A DNA stretch of 64,000 nt from Planctomicrobium piriforme (GTDB lineage: Bacteria; Planctomycetota; Planctomycetia; Planctomycetales; Planctomycetaceae): assembly GCF_900113665.1 (NCBI RefSeq), contig NZ_FOQD01000004.1, positions 287,650 to 351,649 on the forward strand. Reading direction: 5' to 3'. Position 1 is the first letter of the stretch; each line of letters begins with the position of its first letter. Under the pieces are notes generated by a model. That model had not been told where the DNA came from. It ran no database searches and saw only the letters and a list, made by a program, of their open reading frames with translations. Shown in pieces: positions 26,303 through 34,984 of the stretch. The position numbers were made by a program, and so were the translations under genes.

Positions 26303-27436
26303 CTATGCAGGCACTGCAGCATTCTGCGAGATGAGGCCCTTTTGCTTGAGCGTCGCCCAGAACTCAGCAGGGATCTCGACCTGAAACGATTGGGAATTTG
26401 CCTGCACCTGTTCGGGCGTTCTGGCGCCAGGGATGACGGCGGAGACGATCGAAGGTGCTGCCGCGAATTGCAGTGAGGCTGTTCTCAGGTCGATCTTGAA
26501 TTGGTCTGCAATCGCCATGACCTGTTGCCGCTTCTCTTGGGCCCCGGGGGGAATCGTGCCGCCATAGAGATAGCGTTCCCGACCGGCGAGGAAACCGGCC
26601 AGCAACGGAGCGCCGACAACCACTGGCACCCCTTTCTCTTCCAGCACTGGGAACGTCTTCTCCAAAGCCTGCTGGTGATCGAGCAGCGAATACTGGCAGG
26701 CCAGCAGGAACAGGTCCGGATCCGCGACCTCGACAGCACGCAGCGCAGGTTCGGGACGGTTAACGCCAAACCCCCAGGCCTTGATGACTCCCTGCTCGCG
26801 CAAGCGGGTCAGCTCAGGCATGGCGCCCTTCGCCGCAATGGCGAACTGTTCGGTCCATTTCTCCCCGAAATTGTCCGGTGCCAGGTCATGAATGAAAACG
26901 ATATCGATCTGTGAGACGCCCAGACGTTGCAGGCTGTCCTCGATCGAGCGACGCGTCCCATCGGCCGTGTAGTCGTACTCGAAAGAGAACGGAGAGGGAG
27001 ACTTCCACAGCGAAGGAGCCGGTTCCTGTTTCGTCGCTTTGAAAATTCGCCCGACCTTGGTCGAGATCACATAGTCGTCCGGCGAGTGATTGTGCAGAAA
27101 ATGCCCGAGCCGGCGTTCACTCAACCCGTAACCGTAAAAGGGCGAGGTATCGAAGTAACGGACCCCAGTGGCCCAGGCCGCTTCCAGCGTCTGCTCAACC
27201 TGTTCGTCTGACACAGGTGCGAAACCATTGCCAATCGCAACGCAGCCCAGCCCCAGCCGATGCGGCAAACGATATCGACCCGTCACCTCAGGATTCGTCA
27301 GCAGTGGCTTGGCGACCCGCTTGCCCTGCGTCAGCATCACGGCTCCAGGCCCCGATTCCGCCGCCGAAAGTTTGCTCGCAACCACAGCGGCAGCTCCAAC
27401 GGCCGACGCAGCCAAAAAATCACGGCGTGAGAACAT
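26303..27436 (-). CDS. Tat-exported aldo/keto reductase
   Basis: 377 residues. A Tat signal (FSRRDFLAASAVGAAAVVAS) precedes an aldo/keto reductase barrel: GLGCVAIGNGF, ATGVRYFDTSPFYGYGLSERR with the catalytic Asp and Tyr, ISTKVG with the Lys and FIHDLAPD with the His. It therefore probably acts outside the cytoplasmic membrane, with a cofactor pre-loaded before export (NADPH is uncommon there), so the in vivo reaction is uncertain. Related to the galactose-dehydrogenase-like planctomycete group. Single-gene unit. Confidence 0.92.
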   Translation of the reverse strand: MFSRRDFLAASAVGAAAVVASKLSAAESGPGAVMLTQGKRVAKPLLTNPEVTGRYRLPHRLGLGCVAIGNGFAPVSDEQVEQTLEAAWATGVRYFDTSPFYGYGLSERRLGHFLHNHSPDDYVISTKVGRIFKATKQEPAPSLWKSPSPFSFEYDYTADGTRRSIEDSLQRLGVSQIDIVFIHDLAPDNFGEKWTEQFAIAAKGAMPELTRLREQGVIKAWGFGVNRPEPALRAVEVADPDLFLLACQYSLLDHQQALEKTFPVLEEKGVPVVVGAPLLAGFLAGRERYLYGGTIPPGAQEKRQQVMAIADQFKIDLRTASLQFAAAPSIVSAVIPGARTPEQVQANSQSFQVEIPAEFWATLKQKGLISQNAAVPA

Positions 27437-27717
27437 GTTTCAACCCCTCTGAAGACTGCAACAGCGGCAATTCAATGATTGTCGGAATTCAATCGTCCTC
27501 GACAAGATGCCGAGGGCAATTCCGTCTCTTTCACGTTAATCGAGAGTTACGGAACCGCAAGCGGCGTTGGGTGGCCCCCGGTTGGCGTCTCAGGATGCCG
27601 CGCGAATTTCAGGCTTGATAGGCGTTGGGTTGAGTGAGAACCCTGTCGATAGTTCGCAGATCGCGGTAAAAAAGGATTGCCGCCCGGCGTTCGGCACGGC
27701 TGATACATCCCGTGGCG

Positions 27718-27774
27718 CACAGTTTTGCCGCCAACCGGGGCACCCGGCACACAGTTTTTGGCGCCAACCGGGGC
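27718..27774. repeat. Tandem 31-bp direct repeat
   Basis: CACAGTTTTGCCGCCAACCG with GGGCA (27718-27742) recurs as CACAGTTTTTGGCGCCAACC with GGGGCA (27749-27774), period 31. It lies in the 387-bp region after the reductase start, which otherwise shows no gene. Confidence 0.85.
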
Positions 27775-27823
27775 AACTGGCCGACAATGCGGTTTACCTA
27801 CCCGGACTACGTTACCCATGCTA

Positions 27824-28042
27824 CTAAACCCGCTGAACTTTTTTGATCAATGTCCAGTCCGGATCCTTCCCTTGTTCATTCATGAATGCTTCAAAATCCG
27901 AAACGTGCTGATCGGGAACATTAGCAATAGAATCCCATATGGTGTCACATTCAAAGCACATGACGAATTTATGATTATCCAGAGATTGGAGTTCCACTTC
28001 CCACACATCTCCATACTTTTTGCAGCAAGGGCAGGTTCGCAT
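27824..28042 (-). CDS. Small CPCC-type Cys-rich protein
   Basis: 72 residues starting MRTCPCCKKYGDVWEVE; a second pair, CFEC, lies at about residues 30-33, so a zinc knuckle is likely (CPCC plus CxxC). A Trp- and Asp-rich tail follows (DPDWTLIKKVQRV). The gene is AT-richer than its surroundings and borders a toxin-antitoxin pair. CPCC proteins are often found among immunity or accessory genes; no direct function can be given. Confidence 0.7.
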   Translation of the reverse strand: MRTCPCCKKYGDVWEVELQSLDNHKFVMCFECDTIWDSIANVPDQHVSDFEAFMNEQGKDPDWTLIKKVQRV

Positions 28043-28148
28043 TTTAGAAGCCGTATCTATTGAACTGGAAATGCTGTAATGATGTTGTCGGAACCTCTCG
28101 TGACCACGATTTGAACCCGAGCTGGGCGCAACGAACGCTCATCGGCAA

Positions 28149-28523
28149 TTAGCTCTTCGCCAACTCTTTCCCATGATTTTTTCGAGACACGGCAGGTCTC
28201 TTGCGGATCGGTTGTTGGCTGACGATTCGACCGATCTGATTCTGTGATGCCCCCAATGTCACCAGCGTCCGCATGAGGAGTTCCAGTGACACCGACCGGT
28301 CTGCGGTTTCCAGCTTGGCGACCCGGGACTGGCTGGATCCGATGCGTTTGGCCAGTTCCGTCTGTGTGATGTTCTGGCCCTGCCGCAATTCTTTCACTTT
28401 GCCGGCGAGTGCAAGCTTCATACTCACCAGCATTTCCTCGGCATCCGTGAGCCCCAAAAAATCCGCCGCGGAACCGACCTTCCAGCCGGCAGCTTCCAGT
28501 TTTTTTTGCTTCGCTGGTTTCAT
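28149..28523 (-). CDS. XRE-family antitoxin (HigA-like)
   Basis: 124 residues with a helix-turn-helix at about residues 42-95: LRQGQNITQTELAKRIGSSQ, SRVAKLETADRSVSLELLM. It overlaps the toxin gene by four bases (ATGA), the usual toxin-first order of HigBA. A basic tail follows. It should neutralise the toxin and repress the operon. Confidence 0.88.
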   Translation of the reverse strand: MKPAKQKKLEAAGWKVGSAADFLGLTDAEEMLVSMKLALAGKVKELRQGQNITQTELAKRIGSSQSRVAKLETADRSVSLELLMRTLVTLGASQNQIGRIVSQQPIRKRPAVSRKNHGKELAKS

Positions 28524-28858
28524 TCGGCCACCTCATCGTATCTCGCAAATCGGCGCTGGCAGGCGTCGATCACTGGCTTTGGGGTCTGATTCGTTTTCTT
28601 GGCGAAGACCTCGCCGATCACAATGGCATCCGCATCGATCCGATAGACGATTCGCCAGATCACATCTTCGTCCGTCACCCGTAATTCGTGACAGCGTTTG
28701 CCGATGGACGGCATCGGACGACTGTGTGGCAGGCTGATCTTTTCGCCGCGTTGAAGCCGCCGCAGGAGCGTACCGGCCTCGATTCGTGCATCGAGCGAAA
28801 ACGGCGGTGTTTTGATTTCTCCATGCAGCCACACCAGTGGTTTGCTATCGCCGTTCAT
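28520..28858 (-). CDS. RelE/HigB-type toxin (Gp49 family)
   Basis: 112 residues with the Gp49/HigB pattern: LVWLHGEIKTPPFSLDARIE, GTLLRRLQRGEKISLPHSRP, then the beta strands GKRCHELRVTDEDVIWRIVY and AIVIGEVFAKKTNQTP. Such toxins cleave mRNA on the ribosome. First gene of the pair, antitoxin downstream. Confidence 0.88.
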   Translation of the reverse strand: MNGDSKPLVWLHGEIKTPPFSLDARIEAGTLLRRLQRGEKISLPHSRPMPSIGKRCHELRVTDEDVIWRIVYRIDADAIVIGEVFAKKTNQTPKPVIDACQRRFARYDEVAE

Positions 28859-28974
28859 TCAAATGAGTGTATGTCAGATTTGGCATGTGTCAAGAAGTGA
28901 GATGCTCCACTGGCATTCCGAGGCAATGTCAAAAATTGGTCAGCAGCGAAGTGAAAAGAGAGTTCAATGCCAGC

Positions 28975-30150
28975 CTAATCGAACGCATGCCGCTCGACGT
29001 ATTTCACCGTCGCCGCGTCGCTGGTGCGGAGTTTCTCCAGATATTCGCGGGCCTGGCTCGCCTCGGGCGTGGGGTCTTGGCCGGCCGGGACTTCCGAGGC
29101 GATCATCAGGAAGCGGATGACGGCTCGGCGGACGTCGGCGTCGGCGTAGGTACCCTGCCCGTAGCGTTCGCCCAACTGCGGAATCAGTTGCCAGTCTTTC
29201 CAGCGAGCGAGGTCGATGATCGCCATATCGGCGTACTGCGGGTGATCGAGCACCAGCCGCAATGTCACCTTCAATTGCTCAGGCGGGACGATGTCCTGCT
29301 CGTACTGCCAGAGGAAACGCAGCGTCTGCAGCAGGGCGAAGATTTCGCCGGGGGGAACATTGGGCTGCTTCAGCTTGGCGTCGGCAAGCGTCTTGAGGCC
29401 GGTTTCGCCGGTCAGAAGGACATAGCCGGCCATCATACCGTCGAGACCGAAGCGGACTTCGTCGGTTTTTGCGAGCAGAGTCGGTTCGATCGCTTTGGCG
29501 TCTTCTTTGGAGCCGCAGAGTCCCAGCAACAGGCCATAGAAGCCACGGCGCGTCGGCGTCGTTTCCGGGTTCAGCAGCCAGCCGAGTACTTGCTGTGAAG
29601 AGAACTCGTGTGCAATCTCCTGCAGATTCTCGTAAGGCGAGCCGGCGAACTCCCCATAGGCGTCAATCGCGACATCGACGTCCGGATGTTCGAGATAATT
29701 GGCGTAGTACTTCAGCCGCGTTTGAATCGGGGCCGCACGGAGTGGAGCCTGAACGATGTAATCCCAGCAGTCGCGGGACATCGGAACCGGCAGCCCCCAG
29801 GTGAGCTTGCCTTCACTGGTCGTCCCGAGCAGCCACAGCAGATCGCCAGGCTTGCCGGTCTGGTAGTACTTCAGCGTGATCGTTTCGCCAGCGGTCTGCG
29901 ATTCCGTAGAACGCAGCACTTCGACCACGCGATAGGTCGTTGACCCCGACGTGAAGTTCTGAGCATCGGGTTTGACAGCGCTCTCCCAGCTCAACAGCAG
30001 CACGCCGTCGGCGGTGACCAACTGTTCGCTGTAGGTGATGGAAGGTGCGTCGCAGAACGGGCACGCCTGTAGCGGAAGAAAAGCGGGCAGCAGACACGCG
30101 GCCAGCAGCACGGCCAGCGCCGCACACGTTCGTTGCCATTGCTTGCTCAT
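28975..30150 (-). CDS. Exported CPFC protein, paralog 1
   Basis: 391 residues from ATG 30148-30150 (AAGGAC nine bases upstream). A signal peptide ends at LPLQA, then CPFC and the phrase PSITYSEQL. A beta-rich region to about residue 130 includes TTYRVVEVLRS and KPGDLLWLLGT; the rest is helical, with HEAT-like repeats and DLARWKDW. It is clearly related to the protein at 30240-31415, which has the same length. Function unknown; I recall similar exported proteins in planctomycetes only. CPFC could bind metal or be redox active. Confidence 0.85.
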   Translation of the reverse strand: MSKQWQRTCAALAVLLAACLLPAFLPLQACPFCDAPSITYSEQLVTADGVLLLSWESAVKPDAQNFTSGSTTYRVVEVLRSTESQTAGETITLKYYQTGKPGDLLWLLGTTSEGKLTWGLPVPMSRDCWDYIVQAPLRAAPIQTRLKYYANYLEHPDVDVAIDAYGEFAGSPYENLQEIAHEFSSQQVLGWLLNPETTPTRRGFYGLLLGLCGSKEDAKAIEPTLLAKTDEVRFGLDGMMAGYVLLTGETGLKTLADAKLKQPNVPPGEIFALLQTLRFLWQYEQDIVPPEQLKVTLRLVLDHPQYADMAIIDLARWKDWQLIPQLGERYGQGTYADADVRRAVIRFLMIASEVPAGQDPTPEASQAREYLEKLRTSDAATVKYVERHAFD

Positions 30151-30173
30151 GAGACGCACGTCCTTGTGGTCAA

Positions 30174-30208
<35 letters not shown>

Positions 30209-30239
30209 AGAGTTTTACCATCAACCATCAACCATTCCC

Positions 30240-31415
30240 TCAATCAAAAAAGAATCGCTCCGCGGCTTTCACGGTCTTGGGGTCTTTTTCGCGAAGCAGA
30301 GCCAGGTTGGCTTTGGCTTGTGCGATGTGGGCGGGAGGTTCGGCGCTGGGTGGCACGGGGTCTTTTTCGGCGATGAGCATGAACCGGACGATGGCCCGTT
30401 TCACCGACGGCACTTGATAGGCGTCGTCGCTGTACATCGACATCAGGCGGTCCATGACGCTCCAGTCGTTCCAGCGTGCGAGGTCGACGATCACCAGGTC
30501 GGCGAGATTGGGACGGTTCAACAGAATCCGCATCGCGGCTCGCAGGTCGTCGGCGGGAATGCGGCCTTTGGCGTACTGCCACATGAAACGCAGAGCCTGC
30601 ATCGCGGCAAAGGTTTCGCTGAACGGCACCTGCGAGTTGCTGAGCTTCGATTGCTCGATGACTTCGAGTCCCTGGTTGCCGGTGAGCAGCAGGTAGCCGG
30701 CCATCACGCCGTCGATCCCCAACCGGAACGTGTCGGTTTCCTTCAGCACTTCCGCCTTGAGAAACTCGGCGTCGTCTTTCTGCCCACAGAGTCCCAGCAT
30801 CAGGCCATAAAGTCCGATACGGGTCGGTGTGACGTTGGGATTCGCGAGCCATTCCCGCAGTTTCTCGCGCGGCATACGGCTCGACAGCGGGACGATGTCG
30901 TCATAGGGAGCGTTCGAGAACTCGGCATAAGCGTCGTTCGCGATCATCTGGTCCGGGAATTCGAGAAACTTCAGGAAGTAGGCCAGCCGCTCGACGGAGG
31001 GCGATTCCTTGCTCGGAGCCTGGACGACGTAGTTGAAGCTGGTCTCAGTGACTTCGAGCGGGCTGCTCCATTCCACCTGACCTTCGTTGACCGAGCCGAA
31101 CAGCAAGAACAGATCACCTGGCTTAGCGATGCGGTAGCGGTCGAGGGTGATGGTGCTCCCTTTTTTCAGTTGATGGCTTTCGTCACGCACGACCTGAAGG
31201 ATTTCGTAGGTGGTGCTGCCGACGAAGCCTTCGTCCCGTTTGGCTTCCTTGCCGGAAGACCACTGGACGAGAACTGCAGCCTGAGCACCGGAGAGCTGTT
31301 CGCTGAGCGTGAGTGACGGGGAACTGCAGAACGGACAGGCCATCGCCGTCGCAGCCGCGAGGCCATTCGTCAGACCGATTGCGGCGGCCGTCAGCAGACA
31401 CAGGAAAAGTCGCAT
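30240..31415 (-). CDS. Exported CPFC protein, paralog 2
   Basis: 391 residues from ATG 31413-31415 (AGGAC upstream). Signal peptide, then MACPFCSSPSLTLSEQL, TTYEILQVVRDE, KPGDLFLLFGS, NVTPTRIGLYGLMLGLCGQK and DLARWNDWSVMDRL, matching paralog 1 line by line. A tandem duplication is evident. The pair sits with two CCFG proteins on the same strand (31558-33351). Function unknown. Confidence 0.85.
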   Translation of the reverse strand: MRLFLCLLTAAAIGLTNGLAAATAMACPFCSSPSLTLSEQLSGAQAAVLVQWSSGKEAKRDEGFVGSTTYEILQVVRDESHQLKKGSTITLDRYRIAKPGDLFLLFGSVNEGQVEWSSPLEVTETSFNYVVQAPSKESPSVERLAYFLKFLEFPDQMIANDAYAEFSNAPYDDIVPLSSRMPREKLREWLANPNVTPTRIGLYGLMLGLCGQKDDAEFLKAEVLKETDTFRLGIDGVMAGYLLLTGNQGLEVIEQSKLSNSQVPFSETFAAMQALRFMWQYAKGRIPADDLRAAMRILLNRPNLADLVIVDLARWNDWSVMDRLMSMYSDDAYQVPSVKRAIVRFMLIAEKDPVPPSAEPPAHIAQAKANLALLREKDPKTVKAAERFFFD

Positions 31416-31436
31416 GCTCAAAGTCCTGATCGGAAG

Positions 31437-31546
31437 TTCTCAGTTTTCAGTCGTCAGTATTCAGTACAAAGCCAGGGACGAGTCAATCACGGACGAAGAC
31501 AGCGACTGAATTCTAAACTGACGACGGAGAACTGACGACTGAGAAC
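31437..31546. repeat. Heptad inverted repeat (TTTTCAG type)
   Basis: Units TTCTCAG, TTTTCAG, TCGTCAG, TATTCAG, TACAAAG run from 31437; the facing arm at 31503-31546 contains CTGACGAC and ACTGAGAAC in the same phase, so transcripts could fold into a long imperfect hairpin. Confidence 0.85.
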
Positions 31547-31557
31547 TCCATCCAGTC

Positions 31558-32388
31558 TTATTTCTCAACCACGACGGCATCGTCCAGGAAGTACATCCAC
31601 CACAGCGTTTCGTCATCCCCTTCGATCTCGGGCGCGATCGTCAGCGTGGCGATGACATCGAAGGGGCGGCCCTGAATATAATGCGTTGTCGTGCCGGGCC
31701 GCATTTTCACGGCGACTTTGTCGTAGATTTTTGGTTTGCTGCCAAAGCAGCAAAGGCCGTTGTCTCGCACAAACATGAAGCTGGCGATGCCGTCCTGCCG
31801 CGACGGAGGATACATCCAGCCTCGGAGGACGACTCGTTTGCCGTCGAGGTTCTTGAGCCAGTCGGGAAAGTATTCCGCGGCGTTGGGAGGGACCGGATCC
31901 ATGTTCAAGACCTTCAGCAGGTCGAGATCGTCGTAGGTCACCCGCAGGGCGTGTTCGGAGCCTTCCGCGACGAAGTCACGCGTCGGCACCAGCAGTTTGA
32001 TCGGCAGCGGTTCTTTCAGTTTGAAGGCAGGGCCGTTCCCGAGGTCGCCAATTGAAGGGGCCATCCGGCCCGGTGCAGGCTCTGTGAGTGAGGCGAGGGT
32101 GGTGGCGGAAGCGGGAACGACGCCAGTTTCATTGACGACCGGCGCGGCTTCAGTGAGAACCGCGGGCTTGTCGCCTGTTGTTTTCATCGCCGGAGTTTCA
32201 GCGGCGGACTTCGCGGTCAGCAGAGTCTCCGGCGGCGGAGAGTTGTCGACCGTTTCGACGGCAGCAGGCTGCTCTTCGACGACGTGATAACCGTCGAGGC
32301 GTTCGGAGTTGCAGCCGCTCAGGCAAATCGACGCGGCAGCGAGGCTGGCGGCCAAGGGGCTGTTCAAAAACGCACGAAGCCGAACCAT
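31558..32388 (-). CDS. DUF3299-like lipoprotein with CCFG motif
   Basis: 276 residues. Lipoprotein signal: AASICLSGC with the lipidated Cys near residue 26. A long Pro/Thr/Ala-rich linker reaches about residue 140; the C-terminal domain carries KRVVLRGWMYPP, FMFVRDNGLCCFGSKPKIYD and WWMYFLDDAVVVE. The domain recalls DUF3299, a beta-rich exported fold whose members sit beside metal or ABC transport genes in other bacteria. The CCFG pair may be a metal or disulfide site. Partner of 32554-33351. Confidence 0.75.
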   Translation of the reverse strand: MVRLRAFLNSPLAASLAAASICLSGCNSERLDGYHVVEEQPAAVETVDNSPPPETLLTAKSAAETPAMKTTGDKPAVLTEAAPVVNETGVVPASATTLASLTEPAPGRMAPSIGDLGNGPAFKLKEPLPIKLLVPTRDFVAEGSEHALRVTYDDLDLLKVLNMDPVPPNAAEYFPDWLKNLDGKRVVLRGWMYPPSRQDGIASFMFVRDNGLCCFGSKPKIYDKVAVKMRPGTTTHYIQGRPFDVIATLTIAPEIEGDDETLWWMYFLDDAVVVEK

Positions 32389-32443
32389 GGCACACTCACA
32401 AACGAGTTGGAGAAGAATCCATTCACCACTTGTGATTTAGAAG

Positions 32444-32548
32444 TTTTCAGTTCTCAGTCGTCAGTTTTCAGTGACACAAGCAGAACTCGAATTCAGAGAG
32501 AGTCATTGCTTTTCGACTGTGAACTGAAAACTCACAACTGAGGACTTC
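32444..32548. repeat. Heptad inverted repeat (TTTTCAG type)
   Basis: TTTTCAG, TTCTCAG, TCGTCAG, TTTTCAG in register from 32444; the opposite arm lies at 32512-32548 (GACTGTGAACTGAAAACTCA). It separates the two CCFG genes. Confidence 0.85.
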
Positions 32549-32553
32549 CGGCA

Positions 32554-33351
32554 TCAGAAGTCACTGACGCGGCCGGAAAAGTGGTCTCCTTCGATGATAT
32601 AGATCGGCTCCAATTCATTGTCGCCTTGAAACTTCGGATTCAAACGGAAGGTTCCGGCCACTGCGACCTTGCCGGCGCGGTAGTTGATCGTCTTCCCTTC
32701 CTGCATGACCACTCCGAGGCGATCCCACAGTTTCGGTTTGCCGCCGAAGCAGCAGTCGGCATTGTCTTTGACGAACAGGAACGCACCGAGGTTTTCGAGC
32801 TGGCCGGTTTGGTAGATGTAACCCTTGAGGAAGACTTTCTTTCCGTCGAGTTCGGCCACTTCGGGGGGAGCCGAGACTTTACCGTCTTCGTATCGCATTC
32901 CCTTATCGGAAATGTCTTGAGAGAAACTGACGCGTTGATAACCCGGCGGCACTTCTGTCTGGTAGGCATACACCTGAAAGCCGATGCCTCCAGTGAAAAA
33001 GACGAAGGCGAGAAACATCCCCGAAATTGCGACGCCGGTCCCCCCGTACCCCCCGCGAGACCGGCGGATGACCCAAAATCCCAAAACACTGATGACGAAC
33101 GCCACGAGACAGAGGGGGAGTACCAGCCAGATGAAAACGGCCGCACTCGACAACAGGGCGAGCATCAGGCCGACGACGGCGATCACCGGCACCGGGCGGT
33201 AGCTGAATTCGTTGAGTTCCGGTTCCGACGCCGCAGACCGCAGCACAGGGCGCACTTCGGCGACGGCCTCTGGCACAGGTACCGAGGCCGGCTGAGAACG
33301 GTCTGTGGACGGGGCATTTACTTCAGCAGTCGGAATTTGCGCCGTTTGCAC
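32554..33351 (-). CDS. Membrane-anchored DUF3299-like protein with CCFG motif
   Basis: 265 residues, GTG start with GAGGAA upstream. A polar N-terminal region of about 50 residues, then three close helices (about 55-72, 74-92, 100-125; VIAVVGLMLALLSSAAVFIW) as in DUF4190-like proteins, then an outside domain: KKVFLKGYIYQTGQ, FLFVKDNADCCFGGKPKLWD and IIEGDHFSGRV. The outer domain parallels the lipoprotein at 31558. With four genes on one strand and CPFC/CCFG pairs in all, a shared envelope role, perhaps in metal handling, is possible. Confidence 0.75.
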   Translation of the reverse strand: MQTAQIPTAEVNAPSTDRSQPASVPVPEAVAEVRPVLRSAASEPELNEFSYRPVPVIAVVGLMLALLSSAAVFIWLVLPLCLVAFVISVLGFWVIRRSRGGYGGTGVAISGMFLAFVFFTGGIGFQVYAYQTEVPPGYQRVSFSQDISDKGMRYEDGKVSAPPEVAELDGKKVFLKGYIYQTGQLENLGAFLFVKDNADCCFGGKPKLWDRLGVVMQEGKTINYRAGKVAVAGTFRLNPKFQGDNELEPIYIIEGDHFSGRVSDF

Positions 33352-33554
33352 TGTCGTCGTTCCTCACTTCGCAGCAGGTCACTTGAGTACCCGATCGAGG
33401 GACTCTCTCCCCGTCGGGTTACTTTGGATTATACAGGGGAAACTCCGTGGAGACTCAAGGTTCCAGGTCAAACTTCTGCGAAAATCGCTGTCCAGAACTG
33501 GCGGCCGTTCCCGTTTTCCCATGCTGAAAAGCAGATGCAAGCGGGAAATCCGCG

Positions 33555-33581
33555 AAACCCCTGCTATCCCAGCGGGGTTTT
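33555..33581. other. Hairpin upstream of EF-hand gene
   Basis: AAACCCC (33555-33561) pairs with GGGGTTT (33574-33580), with GCT/AGC inside; TTTTC follows on the plus strand. It could be a terminator or an attenuator in the 284-bp leader region before 33636. Confidence 0.5.
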
Positions 33582-33635
33582 CACCAGTAATTCCCATTCG
33601 GCCAACGCACCTCTCCCTTTCTCAAGGACACTTCC

Positions 33636-34790
33636 ATGAAACGCTCGCTGCCGGCGGCACTGCTGGCCTGCGGATTGACTTCCTGGGCCGCTGCTCAAGA
33701 TGTTTCGCCCAAAGACATGTTTGCCCAGCTCGACAAGAATCAGGATCAGGTGCTCACCGCGGATGAAATCCCCGAAGGCCAGGCCCGGTTCTTTGAACGG
33801 GTGGTCCGGGTGGGGGATGCCGACAAGAACGGCAAAATTACCGTCGAGGAATTCACCGTCGCACTAAAAGACGCCTCGCCGCAGCCTCCGGCCGGGGGCG
33901 AACAGGGGGGCGGTGGGCCTGGGATGCGTCGTCCTGATCCAGGCGAAATGTTCCGCCGCCTCGACCGCAACGGCGACGGCAAATTGACCAAAGATGAAGT
34001 GCCAGAAGAAGCCCGGGAACGTGCGAATCGGCTCTTCGAACGGGCCGGAACTGACACGCTGACGAAAGAGCAGTTCATCCAACTGGCTGGACAAGGTGGA
34101 CCAGGGCCACGCGACGGAGAACGCCCCCGTGACGGTCAGCCGCGTGACGGCCAGCGTCCGGGTGAAATGGGCCGACCCGGCGACGGCATGGGGCGACCGC
34201 CGATGGGCGACGGCTTCGGCCCCCCGCCTGGAATGGGACGCGGTATGGCGTTCATTCGGATTCTCGATGAAAACGGCAACGGCCGCATCAGCAAGGAAGA
34301 GATGATCAACATTGCGAGACTGTTCCAGGAACTCGACCACAACGGCGACAACGAACTGGATGCCGCGGAACTGGCGGGCTTCAGTGGTCGACCAGGGATG
34401 GAAGGGGGAGGACGGCCGGGAATGGAGGGAGGCGGACGACCTGGGATGGACGGCGAACGTCGACCAGGCGGTGAGTTCGGCGGACGCGGACCGGGTGAGC
34501 GTGGTCCCGGCGATCGCGGCCCGATGCCGGGCGGCGGCAGCTTCGATCCAGGCCAGTTCTTTACTCGCATGGACGCCAACGGCGATGGATCCTTGACGAA
34601 AGAAGAAGTCCCCGAACGGATGCAGGAGAACTTTGACCGCATGGATCAAGACGGCAACGGCAAGATCAGCCAGGACGAACTGCGGGCCGCGATGGAAGCG
34701 ATGCGCAATCGGATGGGCGACGGCGGCCAACGGCCAGGTCCACGCGAGGGCGGGGGCTCCAACAACGATCGACCGCAAAGACCTCAGTAG
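33636..34790 (+). CDS. Exported EF-hand protein
   Basis: 384 residues with signal peptide (KRSLPAALLACGLTSWAAAQ) and seven EF-hand loops: DKNQDQVLTADE, DADKNGKITVEE, DRNGDGKLTKDE, DENGNGRISKEE, DHNGDNELDAAE, DANGDGSLTKEE and DQDGNGKISQDE. Between them lie Gly/Arg/Pro/Met-rich linkers with repeated RPGMEGGG and RDGQ phrases. Calcium binding outside the cell is likely. Such proteins are common in planctomycetes; role unknown. Confidence 0.9.
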   Translation: MKRSLPAALLACGLTSWAAAQDVSPKDMFAQLDKNQDQVLTADEIPEGQARFFERVVRVGDADKNGKITVEEFTVALKDASPQPPAGGEQGGGGPGMRRPDPGEMFRRLDRNGDGKLTKDEVPEEARERANRLFERAGTDTLTKEQFIQLAGQGGPGPRDGERPRDGQPRDGQRPGEMGRPGDGMGRPPMGDGFGPPPGMGRGMAFIRILDENGNGRISKEEMINIARLFQELDHNGDNELDAAELAGFSGRPGMEGGGRPGMEGGGRPGMDGERRPGGEFGGRGPGERGPGDRGPMPGGGSFDPGQFFTRMDANGDGSLTKEEVPERMQENFDRMDQDGNGKISQDELRAAMEAMRNRMGDGGQRPGPREGGGSNNDRPQRPQ

Positions 34791-34792
34791 GA

Positions 34793-34980
34793 AATTCGAA
34801 TTTCGAAGCACGAAATCCGAAACGGATTTCAAAGGGAAACAGAGTTTCACGCAGAGCCGCGAAGGTGCAAAGAGGAACTCTGCGCCTCAGCGTCTTTGCG
34901 CGAGACTTTTGTTGAATTTCATAGGGTCACAGGCCGTCGCTGGGATCAAACTGAAAACTGACGACTGAAAACTGAGCACT
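34793..34980. repeat. Mixed intergenic repeats
   Basis: Three kinds follow one another: TTCGAA/CACGAAATCCGAAAC phrases (34796-34830), an inverted CGCAGAG...CTTTGCG pair (34850-34872 with 34878-34900) and heptads ACTGAAA, ACTGACG, ACTGAAA, ACTGAGC (34950-34977). They lie between convergent genes. Confidence 0.75.
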
Positions 34981-34984
34981 CTTC

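Noticed and set aside
30318..31316. Plus-strand frame of 332 codons
   Set aside because: Antisense to the exported CPFC paralog 2, which has a signal peptide and a paralog.
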